This document shows, piece after piece, positions 11,581 to 23,052 of a DNA stretch of 64,000 nucleotides; positions within the stretch are counted from its first letter, which is position 1, and the number at the start of each line of letters is the position of its first letter. A model generated the notes under the pieces. It worked only from the letters and a program-made list of their open reading frames with translations, was not told the origin of the DNA and ran no database searches. The stretch is from Myoxocephalus aenaeus (Eukaryota; Chordata; Actinopteri; Perciformes; Cottidae). The DNA is taken from contig JBAMJR010000100.1 in the NCBI GenBank assembly GCA_038501785.1, positions 1,804,001 through 1,868,000 of the forward strand, in the 5' to 3' direction. Both the position numbers and the translations under genes were made by a program.

Positions 11581-14500
11581 CTGAGAGGAGGGAAGAGAAA
11601 CGTGGACGTTAGCTCGTTAGCAACGCAGCAGCGTGGCCTCTTTTGCAGCTCAGAATGGTTTGCTTCTCAGTTTTGTATTTTCCAGTTTAGTGTAAAACAG
11701 TATTAAGCTACGTGTGAAAAACACTGAAAAATAAGCTAACAGATACATTGAGGCAAAACGTCATTGAAGGATAGCACAAGGTTTGACTCATGTTTCCACG
11801 GACGGTCCAATAGAAAAGGTCTTGTTCACATGACTAGAGCCCTCAGCTGCTCACCTTTACTCCACTGCACTACTGTAATATGAAACTACTTCCTGTCTGC
11901 CGGTTCCTTTAGCATACTTCATTACAGTAGTTGTCCTCGTTTAAATGACTAGTTTTAAAGGACTAATTTGACATCGTAGGCAAAAGGTTGATTCCCTTCA
12001 CTGCGAAGTGAGAGAAACTCCATATAAATAAGGTCTGAGGTGGTTAGCTTAGCTTAGCATAGCATAACGACTGGCTTCATAGTTAACTGAATGCTAAAAG
12101 AGTGGTATTCATCTTCTCTTCTTGCTCTCTGCAAGAGAGTGAATTTACCAAAATGTCAAACTATTGCTTTTGAGTAACGGAGCTAGATATTCATGAAAAT
12201 CAAAAAGATTTCTTTCTTTTTTTTCACATGCTGGTGACAAATATAAAAAAAAAAGGTAAATACTGATACCAAACTGTTCTCTATATGGTCACATTTACCG
12301 TTTATAAGGAAAATACTTCAGTTCCACTGAAACGTCTTCAGCGTGAGGCCTGTTGATTATTATTAGTATAGTTAACAGCATAGTGCTGCTGAACCTTTAA
12401 AATAGGGTGGTAATAAATGTAATCACAAAAGATGCAACCATGAATAATTAACGATTTGCATGTCTTCATAGCAAAAGGGGTAAGTTTTTTTTCTTCCGAA
12501 TTTGGGTGAAAAGAGGTTGAAATCAAACCTCTCAAAAATTTCTTTGATTTACAGTTTAACTTATTATTTTTTAATCATTAAACAAGCTGAAAACCACCAG
12601 CGATCAATAATTAAAAAGTCGCTTTATCCGATTGTTAAAATAATCTTAAAGGAGGAAGTCGAAGACCATTCTTTTAAACGAATGAGGCCCCGGCAACTAA
12701 AACAACAACACACACACACACACAAAAATCCATGTTCCTAACAGATGACCTTGACGAGGGAGTGAAAACGTGTGTGTGTGAGCGGCTGCAGCCCCTCACA
12801 CACACGCTGACAGAGTGAGTTATTAATGCAACCCGGTGACACGTGTGCTTCCAACAGTGTGCGTTTTTCAAACATCCACTTCCTTTTCCACACCGAGAGC
12901 GGCCGTCCGCAGAGTCGCATGCAGTCATCCCGCGCTTGTGGCCACCTGGTGTGACTAAGTGATATAATTGCAATGGCATTCCTCCTAAGTGACCATTAGT
13001 CTCTCAATGCATTGTGGTGATTGCAGTCCGTAATTGACTGATCGAGTGTCAAAGGAGTAGGCCGATTACGTAATGGAAGAAGGGCTGCGAGTTATCAAAG
13101 GGGTTTTGTTAGGGTGTACAAAAAACAGCAGGAGAAAGCAGATCTCAGGCTGCGTTCAATTCAGCCAGGATTAAGAGCTCCACTTAAAATATTCATTTAA
13201 TATCAGAAAGAGGCTTTTTTTTATTCTCGTCAGGGGAAATTATCGAGCTTTTTCTCTTTTGCAATGTTCCTAAAACGGCAAAAAGAATAAAGGTCACTCA
13301 CCCTTCCGACTATCTTGCCCTTCTCGTTCATGCAGATGTAATGTTCGCTCTCTTTTCCTTTTATTCGAATGTGGCTCCCGAAGGTTTCCGTCTCGACGAC
13401 CAGGAGAGCTGCAAGAGAGAAGAAACAGTGGACCGTTAAAGTCTTTCACCTCACATCCAAAAAGCTTTGACGGATCCCCGTACATTCAAACATATCTGGT
13501 ATGGTTTTCATCATCACGTATGGTCGACAGGTTCCTGTACTTTTATTCAATACTCCATTTATAATGTTTTAGGTCCCACACATTCACGACATAATACATG
13601 ATCATGTTTATTTTCTCGTCCTGTAAGGGAATCCTTATTTTTAAATATTATATATATAGATTAAGTATTAAGTTGCTGTATTTCTTCACAAAACAATCAA
13701 CCACCAATATTAGTAGTACCGGAGATTTGATTCTCTTTAACCACATCAAGGATTACAGGACGTAATTGATTTTAATATCTTAAAATCACAAACCAACTAA
13801 GTGCTGTAAGATCCAGGACATGTTCATTCGGCCTGTATAAATAAATTGACTTGACACACTGCAAACAAGGCATGAGCATCATTCTCTGTCTGTGAATGTA
13901 AAGAAATAAGACGTTTGTCCCAAAGAATGGACCAAAAGAGATGAATTATGGGTCACACAGTTCTTTTGAAGGTATATTAAGTGTATAACTTTCTTTACAC
14001 AATACCATATATGCACCAAAACAACAATACCGCCGCCACTTCAGCCTGACAAAGCAGTAATCCACTCTCGAGACGCATCCCGGCGGCTCTTTTATCCCCC
14101 CCGCCTCCGCCCCGCCCCCCCCGCCCCCCACCTCCAAAATGTTAACCCCTGCGAGGTCACCTTTGTCTCTGCTCGCCCCTCGACCAGCAAAGAGATCTGC
14201 CAAACATTTGTGCAGCGGTTATGTGCCCCTCAGGATTAGGTTTCAAGTTCCCTTTAGTCTGTGCTCACTCAATCAAAAAGTTAAGATGATCCATTTGTTT
14301 AACACACAGGGCCATTCAGTGGCGCTCAAGGGAGCAGAGGAAGAATAGGCGAAGGGGATGGGACGGGCTCGAGGGCAGAAGTAACTCCCTCCTCCTCCTC
14401 CTCCTCCTCCTCCTCCTCCTCCTCCTCCTCCTCCTCCCTCACCCTTAAATCCAACCTTGGGAGAAAAGTGGGAAGAAGGAAACCTGTCTCAAAAGGTGAA

Positions 14501-17500
14501 ACTTTAGAAGTTATTCCTTCTCTTGTGTTTTTGAGAGATTTCTGTCGGGACCTTTCTGGAGGGAAAATGAAGTGAACGGTGTTTACAGAGATACGTCAGC
14601 TCTGCGAGTCCAATCAGGAGTCACTTGACAACACTTTGGCCTTCTCGCACTTTGCTGGTTTTGCACGGAGACCCAAAAATTCAACCTCAGCTATGAAGCC
14701 TCGACCCAGAACATCAGATAAAAACATCATTTTCCTCCCCGCCGTAAGTTATCCGTCGTCTGTGACCCCTGATGGTGAAATAACAAAGAAATGGAGTCAT
14801 TTCACTTCATCTGAACAGCAAATATCTGCAGGAGTCAGTGCGTGGTCACCGTGATGTTTTGTATATTAACACTGGGTGTTTCTTTAAACAGTTTCTCTGC
14901 TGGCAGCCATAGCTGGCATGTACAAATGAAGAAATTCTGACAGGAATTTGGGAATATCTGATCAATGTATTCATTAAATACCACTTGCAGTGATCTCTTA
15001 ACCAGTGAAGTGTTTTCTTCCTCGGGGCGGTATAAACAATGAGGGGCCACAGGCTTTTATTAACCTCAGCATGGGGGTCATCTGTCAAAATAGCTGAAAC
15101 TCCTGCTTTAATTCCACATTGCAGCATTTTTTTTTCAGTTTAAAAGCCTTCGTGTCGACCCCGTCCCCTCCCGTTTGCTCCCAGCGGACAACAGGCATCG
15201 CTTACGACAGAAGAGGATTGTTCTAGTCTCTTAAAAGTAATGAATATGCTACGCTAATACCTAAGAAGAATGATAACGGCCGGCTCTTTGACCCCGCTGA
15301 TCCGGACATAAAGCTCTGCATCCACGCAGTGCATTTCTTCTGTGGTGGTTTGGTGGATCAGAGCGAGCGGAGTGTCTTCCTGAGCGCTATTAGTGAGTGC
15401 AAAGGAGTTCACAGGTGCCAGGTACTGCAGCTGGATGGGGAGGAGGAGGAGGAGGAAGAGGACGGGAGAAAGAAGGAGGAGGGGCGGAGGGCAGAATTGG
15501 CAAGGCCTCATGGGAAAAATTGGATCTGCTTCCACTCAAGCTCTAACAAGCAGTGAGGAAACTTCGCCTCGGCGCATCTGCGACTGAACACACAAACTCA
15601 GAGGCATTCGAGACCCGCAATTTCAGAGCCGTGAGTCAGCTGTTGTGAGCAAAATATCTGCAGGAAAGCACAAAACAGGTCCTGTCGCTCGCGCCTGCCG
15701 CGGGGAGGAGCGCTCCGCTGACCGGCGGCTTACTCATCCGCCATGTTGCTTTTTGAGTCAAAATTGTGAACAATGCCACACAAAAGAGGGCATGTTTATG
15801 GTTGATAGAACAGATGAAAATATAAAAGGACTTAATCTGTCGAATAATCATTTGTTTCATCTTTAGTGTCATCGCAAACCACTGTTTAGTTTAGAAAATG
15901 AAACATCGTATATTTAACTTTCTCTTGCCCGTTCAAGTTCAAGGACAATACAGTTTTGAGACTGCACCAAATTCCATTTCCAAATATGGACGGTCACAAT
16001 GAAGTGGAAAAACACACATTTTCAGTAATGTGTGTCAGTAAAGTTGCATCCTAGCTCACAACTTTATATATATATATATAATATTCTGCAGAGTGGCAAA
16101 CCAACGAGTCAGTTTTGGTCCATATTAGTCATTCTGGCAAAAATTCACACCGTTGACCTATAAATCCATCAAGGTAAACATAGACTTGCTCTGGATACCC
16201 AGATGCTACAGTAAACATCAATTGCACGGTCAGCAATTTCATGATGTTTCCAGCCACCCCAACCAGTACTTGGTGGCTTACGAAAGTCACCGTCCACCGA
16301 GTGTGGAAAACAACCTCCGCACCACGGTTAGTAAACAGAGTCTCGAGACGCGCCAACATCTGGCAGGAGGGCGGCGCCGAGTTCTCATCCTCTCGTGACA
16401 AACTAGCTAGCGTGTCGGGTGAGATGCACAGGAGTTCTCCCATACCATACTTGCCCCCATCATCTCCGTTGGCGTTGACTTTCTTCCCCAAGATCTGGAC
16501 GTGTTTGCCCGTGGTTCTGCTGTAGAGCTGGTAGATCCGCACCTGCTTGCGGCTCAGGTCGTCCGGGTTCCTCGTGTGGTTCTCGATGTAAAACCTGAAA
16601 TCAGCAGAGGTCTTTTGGCATTCCTGCACAGAGGTGAGAGAGAGAGAGAGAGACAAGACAGTGAGAGATCGTCACGGCACAGGTGTTGATAGCGATGTGC
16701 GCTGTTGATTTTATGGGCCCTGTGTCAAAAAAAAAAAAGAGAAAAGAAATGTGCCTCCGAGGCTTAAAAGTGAGATACCAACCGGGAAACTGTGGCTGCT
16801 GCATTTTAGTGTTTTCTCTTCTGGCTTTCAACTGGCATATTTTTTTTTTTATACGCGTTGCATTTACAAGCTGATAACTACGCACGCGGCGTGTTAATGA
16901 AGTCACCACGTAAGCCGCAGAACAAGTGCGAAGCCCATCGCGCAACCTTCTGTTGCTTCGCACTGAGACAGCCGTATGCTATGTGCCGCCGGCGATATTG
17001 AGAAACCTTTACTCCATTTCCACAAGCAAAGCAAGCCACTAGCAATTATACACCTGAAGCATCCAGACCGGTTGCACTATCATCAAACAAATATCTGCCT
17101 GCAGGCCAAGCAGGGTCCATAAATTAGGAAACGCAGCAGGCGGAAAGACAAGACTGAGAGGTGGCAAGAGGCACCTTGAACCACACGCAAAAAAAAACAC
17201 CTTTCTGATCAAATCGTCCAGATCCACCTTTCAGAATTCACTCGCCGGCTGTTTTACGAGTCACCTTCGACCCGGGAACATAAAAAGAGAGGAAATCGCA
17301 GGCGACTAACGGCATGTCAGCGAGAGCAACCGTGTCACCCAACACGTGGAAGCGCGGGAGGAAACGTATACTTTTCAGAAGCCCTGGAATCTCGGTTCAC
17401 GCCAAGATCCCATTTCCCCAGCTGTATGGTGTGGTAATTGCACAGTAATGGCTTTTTATGTGACTGTTCTCAGGTGGCTAATTATATACACATTACATAC

Positions 17501-18819
17501 CCCAGAGTGCGTGTTATTCTAACTTCAGTGAATTAACGACATGTAGCGAACACGAGGGGGAAATCGTTGGCTTCGGAGGAACAAATCCTTAAAACTCTTG
17601 AGAGGGCCGCGAAGATGAGTCCTTCGTGTTGGACGGCAACGTGATCGCTTGCTTGGACGTCAACTCGAAGGACTTTGCCTCTCAACTGCCCAATGGGTTG
17701 TGAGACAGAGGCAGCATTTCTGGGCGGAAGGACTTTGTTGGCTCACCATGACGTATTCGGTCTAGAAATGCGGCCCACGGAGGATCCAGCCCCCGGACTG
17801 GGACGCAGCTTCTGTATCTTGACATTTAGGAAACACGCCCCGTAATGTTACTTTTGGCTTCAGGCGGTGTGGAAAAATGAGAGGCTGGATATCGAGACGC
17901 ATAACCTACTGATGCAACTAATTTGTGCTGTTAATATTGACTGCAAGGCGTCAAAACCGAAGAACTGTGATGACTTTAGATCACGCAATGTTTTGTTTTT
18001 TTTCATGGCCAGGAAGCTTCTCCTTAAAATAAAAGTATGAAAATAAGTTGTAGCTCTATTGGTTCTGTTTTGTTTGTTTTTACCCCCAATTAGGTCACTC
18101 TAATTTCTCATTTACTCTCAGGAAGTATTCCAACATGCAACACAACCGGCATGAAACTGCTCAGCCTTGACAACCGTGACGTTACACTGTAAACACAAAT
18201 TTAAGAAAATCAAGAGCAGTACTTTGCGGAGCCCTAAAAAGATCACCGTATACCTAGAGTCGCCCACGACCAAACTCAGACCAGGACAACCAGGACAACC
18301 AGGCCTCAACCGAGATATTTACAGTTGTAAGAGGTGCATTAACATCAGACCAGGGACCTGTTAACCCAACGCAACCTGTTCAATCCAGCGATTTGTCATT
18401 TCAACACACCAGTGTGCAGAACAACGCACGTCTGTGTGACCGCAAGCGTAACTTAAACTGTATGTTTTACGGCCACAGACATTAAAACGTGACCTCTGCA
18501 TTTAACCCATCCTAAGCCTTTAGGAGCAGTGGGATGCTGGAACTCAGGGTTCAGCGTCTCGCCGAAGGACACTTCAACACGCAGACAGGAGGAGCCGAGG
18601 ATCGAACCGTAAACGACCAACTCAACCCCTTCAATAAATGCACGTAGACAAAATGTGCCAGACTGCATTTACTGTACATTGACATTTAAAAAAAGGGATG
18701 TTCTTGGATACAAGCTTTTTCACATTTGATGCTCTGAACATTCGGCGTCTATTAAATGTTCCCGAGGGGAAGCTCCAGAGAATGATGATGCATTTAGGAG
18801 CTGAGCCGTTAGCATGAGC

Positions 18820-18874
<55 letters not shown>

Positions 18875-20187
18875 ACAACGGCTGAACTAACAAAGACAAA
18901 AGCAGCACCTACAGCACTTTTCATCTCAGGGAAAAGGCTCTAAATGTTTGACTGACAAGTTATCACTGGCCTTCACAGAGCCAGACTAGAACGCTTGGAA
19001 CCAAAAGATATTACAAAAAAAAAAAAGAAGAAAAAAAAATGAAATACGCCGGATTACCGCTAAACACAGCAAACAGCAAAGTGTTCATCCAAAACTGCAC
19101 ACCAATGTGTTGAAAATGATGCATCTATTTCAAAAGCGTGAAACATCAGCATTTGTCAACTTTCTCTCAAAAAGAACCTCAAAGCTGACGGGCGAGAAAG
19201 GCGGGCGGAAGAAGAAAAGAAAAAAAACTGAACACGCAACAAAACGCGGCCTAACTGGGCTGCTGAGGGATTTATCCCAAATCTCCCCATCTCTAAACAA
19301 ACATAAAAGGTGTGTTTGGTAGACAGTTGCATTTTGCATCAAGGGAAAGGCAAGCCTAAGCACATGGACGCAAACGACAACAGTTTTTTTTTTTTTTTTT
19401 TATCACGCTGTCTCCTTTCTTCAAAGACACAGCATGAAAACGGATATGGTTGAAACTTCAAAAGTCTGGCACTCATCTTCACCCAGGAAGCTGAGTTGTC
19501 GCATCCATCTAAGATACACCTTGCTATCTGCTCACACACACAGACAGGGTCTCACACACACACACACACAAATGGGGAGAGACACACACTCACACGCTGG
19601 CAGAGCGTTCAAAGTTTACTTCCAACTGTGGTCGCTTCTGTTGTCTTTCCTCATGAAAATCACAACCGCAGCATGACATGTAGGAGCCATTAGCCGCACG
19701 TAGCGGCGCTGAGGAGCAGAGGGCCAACGACACGGAGAGAGGCCCTGAGAGAGAGAGGAGGGCAGTAAAGGGCTATTGCTGCATTTCTTCAGTTTGATCC
19801 TTATCCTGGAAGCACTCAAGAGAGCCACGGTGCATTTCCCTTTTGTTTGATAAATGCCTTTATCTAATCTCAATTTGTCTCCAAGCCGCGACAAAACATG
19901 CACATCCCATATGAAAAAAATTTAAAAAAAGATAAAACGTCATTCATCAACTGAATCTGCCGGGCCGTACTCTGCATGAAGTGGATCCTCTCTTACATGT
20001 GAGGAGTGGTCGGTCGACACTATAGCTTTGTTCCTGCCAGCTCTGTTGGAATAATCGGAGCACATAGACCTATATAACACTGCAGTTTTACAGTTTTGGG
20101 GAAGTTTCAGGAATCATTTGTCTTCTCTTTTTTTTAAGTATTTAAAAAAAAAAAGATGTGCTTCAGGAGTTAGACCTGTTATTTTGT

Positions 20188-20238
<51 letters not shown>

Positions 20239-21335
20239 TGGCTATTACCAGGACAAGGTGATCCAAGCAGCCTTGAAGAAGTAAAATACCAGAATTGTGC
20301 AACCAATAAAATGTGTTTTATATACAAAACAAACTTTCCATCTATCAAGGTCAAATGTCAAGTATATCTGTTAAATATGTAATTACATAAAAACTACAAT
20401 CAGCATGTTACCAACTCTTGGAAGCTTGTGGGTAATAAAAACAAGTAATGGATAAGAGATGAAAACCTAACCTGCTCCTTTTTTTTTTTTTGATCAGTCA
20501 ATGCTGTTTTAATATTCAAGACCGAGAGCATAATCTAAAACAACAGCACGTGGGACATTACGATCAAACACGTCATGCAGCAATAAAGTGATCGGAGAGC
20601 TTTATGGGAGAGGGAGCGTGCTCTCTGCATCTTATCGGAATCGCGGCGCGCAATTAGGTGAGTGGATGCCTGCAAATCATTACTGTTCAAAGTGAGACGC
20701 GACTCATAAAACGCGAGGCAACGAGCGCCAAACGAGCCCATCTGTTGGGAGAACAACTTTTAACCCCGGGGATCTAAACATTTATTACACAATTCTGTTG
20801 TAAAACACCGAAACTGCTACTTGAACTCCAGATTAAAAACAACTGCTTTGAGTTTACATCTGCCAGAGAGATGGCCACATACTGATTGGGGATATTTATT
20901 GATGAGTCTGGGCGCAAAGCAGCGGAGGTTCCGCATATACCTGATGATGATATGTATTTGTCACTGCAGGTTATTATTCTGCCATTAGTCACGTTATAGA
21001 TAATAATAATATACTCCGAGAACTGCGTGTATATCTCGCGATGTTCTGCATTAATAATTACATATTGAGTTGGTTTATTTTTTCCTACATTTGTGGTACT
21101 TTTTTTTATTTTTAATCTCCTCTGTTCATTTATTGTTACCCTTCTTTTCGCAATATCCTTTTTGATTTTTAACGTTGATTTTATTATTTTCTTTGCACAG
21201 CACATGCTTTCTTAAAATTACAGGCCGATTTGTAGATCCTAATTAATAATGAATATAGTTTGAATATAAGCAAGTAATTTGCCACATTACAAATAACCTA
21301 AACCCATCATCAGCATAAATCAGAGAAAACAAACG

Positions 21336-21401
<66 letters not shown>

Positions 21402-21692
21402 GAGTGGATCGAGGGAGTAAACGTACCTGTAGCTGGAAGTGGAGTACCAGAAAGTGTAAACACCTACGTGGAGGGAGAAAGAGAGAGAAGGCAGAGGAGG
21501 GGAGTGAATCACAGGCAATCTCACGAGGAACAACCGCAGCCTACCTGGAGGAAAGCGACGCGCAAAAAAAAAAAAACACGAAGCTTTTTGGCGACTTCTA
21601 TTGGTAAGAATGCATTGGTTTAGTGTGAGGAAAGGGCAAACGGAGATGTGGAACACTTACAGGTATATGAACCTCGAAGGCAGCACAGACAT
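11302..21692 (-). CDS. fgf24: Fibroblast growth factor 24 (FGF8/17/18/24 family), complete, 5 coding exons
   Basis: Secreted, heparin-binding FGF ligand that acts outside the cell on FGF receptor tyrosine kinases. In fish, fgf24 is known for pectoral fin bud, posterior mesoderm and ear roles. The coding sequence joins 21692-21661, 21463-21427, 16623-16446, 13408-13302 and 11580-11302. All introns are GT-AG and the phases close to 633 nt, giving 210 aa, the usual length for this family. Residues 1-23 form a hydrophobic signal peptide beginning MSVLPSRFIY. The FGF core follows, with YQLYSRTTGKHVQILG at 54-69, YICMNEKGKIVG at 106-117 and ENNYTALVSAKYKGWYLGF from 134. The tail is strongly basic (KRTRRARRLKPNSKRN). 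N-glycosylation sequons are N38-H-T and N136-Y-T. fgf24 is preferred over fgf18 because of the MSVLPSRFIYL start, the NPDDLSRKQVRIYQLYSRTT segment and the tlx2/npm neighbourhood, all judged from memory. The start has an A at -3. Confidence 0.95.
11581..13301 (-). other. fgf24 intron 4
   Basis: A 1.7-kb intron with a GT donor at 13301-13300 and an AG acceptor at 11582-11581. It holds a short CA run near 12709-12724 and no other coding signal. Confidence 0.85.
13302..13408 (-). CDS. fgf24: fgf24 coding exon 4 (FGF beta-trefoil middle)
   Basis: 107 nt, the same size as the equivalent exon in other FGF8-subfamily genes. The acceptor is CTCTTGCAG|CT and the donor GGAAGG|GTGAGT. It encodes residues 83-118, with LLVVETETFGS and YICMNEKGKIVGR. 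Confidence 0.95.
13409..16445 (-). other. fgf24 intron 3
   Basis: A 3.0-kb intron containing a CTC trinucleotide array (about 14388-14438), a GA-rich patch near 15438-15480 and a short TA run near 16062-16081. No further exon was recognised. Confidence 0.85.
14388..14438. repeat. CTC trinucleotide array
   Basis: About 17 copies of CTC in fgf24 intron 3. Confidence 0.95.
16446..16623 (-). CDS. fgf24: fgf24 coding exon 3 (N-terminal FGF core)
   Basis: 178 nt encoding residues 24-82 and the first base of Ala83. The acceptor is CTGTGCAG|GAATGC and the donor AAGTATG|GTATGG. It starts the mature protein (ECQKTSADFRFYIENHTR) and carries the YQLYSRTTGKHVQ signature. Open frame continues into the introns on both sides, so a Met codon upstream in this frame is not the real start. 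Confidence 0.95.
18491..18608. repeat. Dispersed teleost repeat
   Basis: CTCTGCATTTAACCCATCC, then GGAGCAGTGGGATGCTGGAA, CGAAGGACACTTCAACACG and GAGCCGAGGATCGAACC follow the order of an extremely common fish interspersed repeat. It lies inside fgf24 intron 2. Class assignment needs a repeat library. Confidence 0.75.
18821..18872. repeat. CAG/GCA trinucleotide array
   Basis: About 17 pure GCA copies in fgf24 intron 2. The poly-Ala and poly-Leu frames read through it are artefacts. Confidence 0.95.
20191..20237. repeat. AT dinucleotide array
   Basis: About 23 AT units in fgf24 intron 2. Confidence 0.95.
21337..21396. repeat. CA microsatellite beside fgf24 exon 2
   Basis: 30 pure CA units (TG on the transcribed strand), beginning about 30 nt into intron 2 after the exon 2 donor. 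Confidence 0.97.
21427..21463 (-). CDS. fgf24: fgf24 coding exon 2 (signal peptide core)
   Basis: A 37-nt micro-exon with acceptor CCACGTAG|G and donor CTACAG|GTACGT. It encodes the hydrophobic core LCLHFLVLHFQLQ (residues 11-23), which aligns with the equivalent exon of fgf8 and fgf18. Intron 1 is only 197 bp. A 60-bp TG array begins about 30 nt beyond the donor. Confidence 0.92.
21661..21692 (-). CDS. fgf24: fgf24 coding exon 1 (start codon, signal peptide)
   Basis: A 32-nt coding part with ATG at 21692-21690. It encodes MSVLPSRFIY plus two bases of Leu11, then the donor CT|GTAAGTG. A tiny first exon carrying the start of the signal peptide is typical of the FGF8 subfamily. The 5' UTR continues upstream, but its transcription start cannot be placed. 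Confidence 0.93.
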
Positions 21693-22800
21693 CTTGACTC
21701 GCAGAAATACACCTGCTTCCACAGAGTTTAGAGCCCCAGGAAAGGTTGGCGAAATCGCCCCCCTCTCTCTCGCTCCCCCGCGCGTCCTTTACGCACACGA
21801 CTCCGGGGGTAAGTAGGAGATTGAATCCCAGCGTAAGGATAGATCACTGGAGGGCAGCAGCAGAGTCACTGAGTGCAACATTAGGTGTTTCCTTGTTGGG
21901 GTGGGGGGGTGGGGGGAATTATCCAGAAGATTTGGGGTTCTTGTTTTTTTTTTTTTCTCAGCTCAATCTCCTCCGCTCCCCCGAAATCCGTCTCTCCGTA
22001 AATCGGTGCCAAGAGTGGAAAGGATTCGAAATTTCAACCACCTTTAAAAAGAAAAAAGAAAAAACAATATCCTTCGAGTTTTTTTGGCGCTACACAATCC
22101 TCCAATCCCGCTGCTCCGGAGATCACAGCAGGCTCCTCCACTCCGTCCGTACCTGCGGGGGATGTCTACACCTTGCGTGGGTCATTTTTTTTTTTTATTC
22201 TACCAAGTGCTGCGGTGGAGAAAGTTAAAGCGGAGGGAAGGATGAACAAAAACGCCTTTTCCACCCAGAAAAAAAAACACGTCGCTAAAAAAGTGGGCAA
22301 CCAAACTTATCCAGGCGCAGAAAAGAGTTGTGCTTTTTTAAGAAAAGCAAAGCAAAGAAAAAGCAGCGTGGAAGACTTGCGCCGCGGCTCCCTGGAGAGG
22401 TCTGAGGGCTGGGGATGGCGCAGCAGTGCCTGTCAGTGGTGTTTGCGCGTCTGCGGCTGGAGATTTGGGCACAGAGAGGCTTTTCTGTTGTTGGTGGGTG
22501 GAAACATGTCAGCGGTTTGCACCTGATAGGGTAATCTCACAGCGACCATCAGCGAGCAGAGGGTTTTCTTTTTTTTCTCCTCTTGGAGGGCAAAAACGCG
22601 GCGCAAAGGAGATACTGCTTTATGAAATTAATAAAATATATTTTTTTCCCCGAAAAAAAAAAAATGATGTAATTGGTTTTCGGATATGGACAAAGAGAAC
22701 CTCATTTAAAAGGGCAACGTCTAATTGGAGGCATGTGATGATTTACATAAACAAACTAAGTAGTAAAGTAGTTTTTATTACACTGTTTCATTAATTTATC
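21693..22800 (-). promoter_or_regulatory. fgf24 5' UTR and promoter region (approximate)
   Basis: The sequence directly 5' of the fgf24 start codon, with A/T tracts and moderate GC content, bounded upstream by CT and TTC arrays. No TATA box at a convincing place was found and the transcription start is not determined. The ORFs here have no similarity to known proteins. Confidence 0.35.
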
Positions 22801-22840
22801 TCAACTTTAACGTCAAACCACGTGTTCAGAGTGAAACAGC

Positions 22841-22846
22841 CTCTCT

Positions 22847-22878
<32 letters not shown>

Positions 22879-22893
22879 CCCTCCCTCTCTCTC
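22841..22893. repeat. CT-rich simple repeat
   Basis: A CT dinucleotide run with CCCT interruptions, upstream of fgf24. Confidence 0.95.
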
Positions 22894-22980
22894 GCTTTTT
22901 AAAGTGCTGCTGCTTTGTGGATTGGCCTCGGCTCTCCCAGACACCATTCAAATGCAGGTTGTTGTCGAGCTCGATTTTTT

Positions 22981-23052
22981 TCTTCTTCTTCTTCTTCTTC
23001 TTCTTCTTCTTCTTCTTCTTCTTCTTCTTCTTCTTCTTCTTCTTCTTCTTCC
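22981..23052. repeat. TTC trinucleotide array
   Basis: About 24 TTC units, so two polypyrimidine arrays lie within 200 bp upstream of fgf24. Confidence 0.97.

Larger units (their letters stand above)
16624..21426 (-). other. fgf24 intron 2
   Basis: A 4.8-kb intron, the largest in the gene. It holds a dispersed teleost repeat (about 18491-18608), a CAG array (18821-18872), a TA array (20191-20237) and a CA array (21337-21396). No other exon was seen. Confidence 0.85.

Noticed and set aside
16129..16656. 175-aa continuous frame with its own Met upstream of the FGF segment
   Set aside because: The first residues come from intron (TCTCTCTCACC before the acceptor) and the last 100 run past the GTATGG donor. 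Only 16446-16623 is exon.
18631..18924. Frame with poly-Ala or poly-Leu runs
   Set aside because: Translation of the CAG array inside fgf24 intron 2.
21336..21656. 106-aa minus-strand frame across fgf24 exon 2
   Set aside because: It reads exon 2 in the wrong frame and continues into the TG array. The true frame is fixed by exon 1 and exon 3 phases.
11302..21692. Identity as fgf18, fgf17 or fgf8
   Set aside because: The C-terminal tail and the residue 41-61 segment differ from the fgf8 and fgf17 patterns. The start MSVLPSRFIYL and the tlx2-type neighbour favour fgf24 over fgf18, though a tree would settle it.
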